A DNA stretch of 6,582 nt, taken from positions 1-6,582 of the forward strand of contig USFL01000088.1 in assembly GCA_900553905.1 (NCBI GenBank). The letters run 5' to 3'. Position numbers and translations under genes: made by a program. Below, in pieces: positions 6,544-6,582 of the stretch. The notes under the pieces were generated by a model that was not told the DNA's origin, did not search any database, and saw nothing but the letters and a program-made list of their open reading frames with translations. Origin of the DNA: an uncultured Eubacteriales bacterium. GTDB taxonomy: Bacteria > Bacillota > Clostridia > Christensenellales > Aristaeellaceae. How positions within the stretch are numbered: the first letter of the stretch is position 1; each line of letters begins with the position of its first letter.

Positions 6544-6582
6544 ATGAACAGCATTACCAACATGATCGCCGAGGGAAAGGGA
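6544..6582 (+). CDS. Start of an unidentified plus-strand gene (13 codons visible)
   Basis: The open frame MNSITNMIAEGKG runs to the right edge. The ATG is supported by GAGGAGG at 6533-6539, 4 bases before it, and by a promoter at 6474-6502. Thirteen residues are too few to name a family. The position, divergent from an RpiR-type regulator, makes it a candidate member of the regulon, such as a sugar, amino-sugar or phosphonate catabolic gene, but that is inference only. Confidence 0.65.
   Translation, partial: MNSITNMIAEGKG

Overview
The window looks like part of a chromosome from a moderately G+C-rich Gram-positive bacterium. The best guess is a gut-type clostridium (Clostridia/Bacillota). 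This is inferred from AGGAGG-type ribosome binding sites, extended -10 sigma-A promoters, a clostridial-style Sec signal peptide on a solute-binding protein, and an RpiR regulator. Species cannot be told from the sequence. Nearly everything is on the minus strand; only the last 39 bases of coding sequence are on the plus strand.

Right to left along the minus strand there are three units. (1) An RpiR/SIS-family regulator (5495-6292) has a strong consensus promoter embedded in a long inverted repeat, suggesting autoregulation or repression. (2) A two-gene cassette has its own extended -10 promoter: a protein joining an AraC-type DNA-binding domain to a GNAT acetyltransferase-like domain (4541-5359), followed after a few bases by a Mef-like MFS efflux protein (3329-4528). 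(3) An ABC importer operon of the COG1840/FbpC/PotA type (iron(III), aminoethylphosphonate, thiamine, polyamine relatives) consists of a secreted solute-binding protein (1956-3164), an ATPase with a TOBE-like tail (820-1833) and a permease that runs off the left edge (1-806). Its promoter is near-consensus. Two hairpins lie between the binding protein and the ATPase, one of them terminator-like, which would give far more binding protein than membrane complex.

The 251-bp intergenic region at the right end (6293-6543) is the densest non-coding part. It holds the rpiR promoter/operator, an AT-rich stretch, a perfect 23-bp tandem duplication, an 18-bp dyad over the -35 box of a plus-strand promoter, and a good ribosome binding site for a divergent gene of which only 13 codons are visible. 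A likely reading is that the RpiR protein controls this divergent gene and perhaps the importer, while the AraC-GNAT/MFS pair is a self-contained export or resistance module between them. The transported substrates and the identity of the divergent gene cannot be determined from this window. I see no RNA gene, CRISPR array, insertion sequence or clearly novel system; the most unusual items are regulatory DNA and the AraC-GNAT/efflux pairing.
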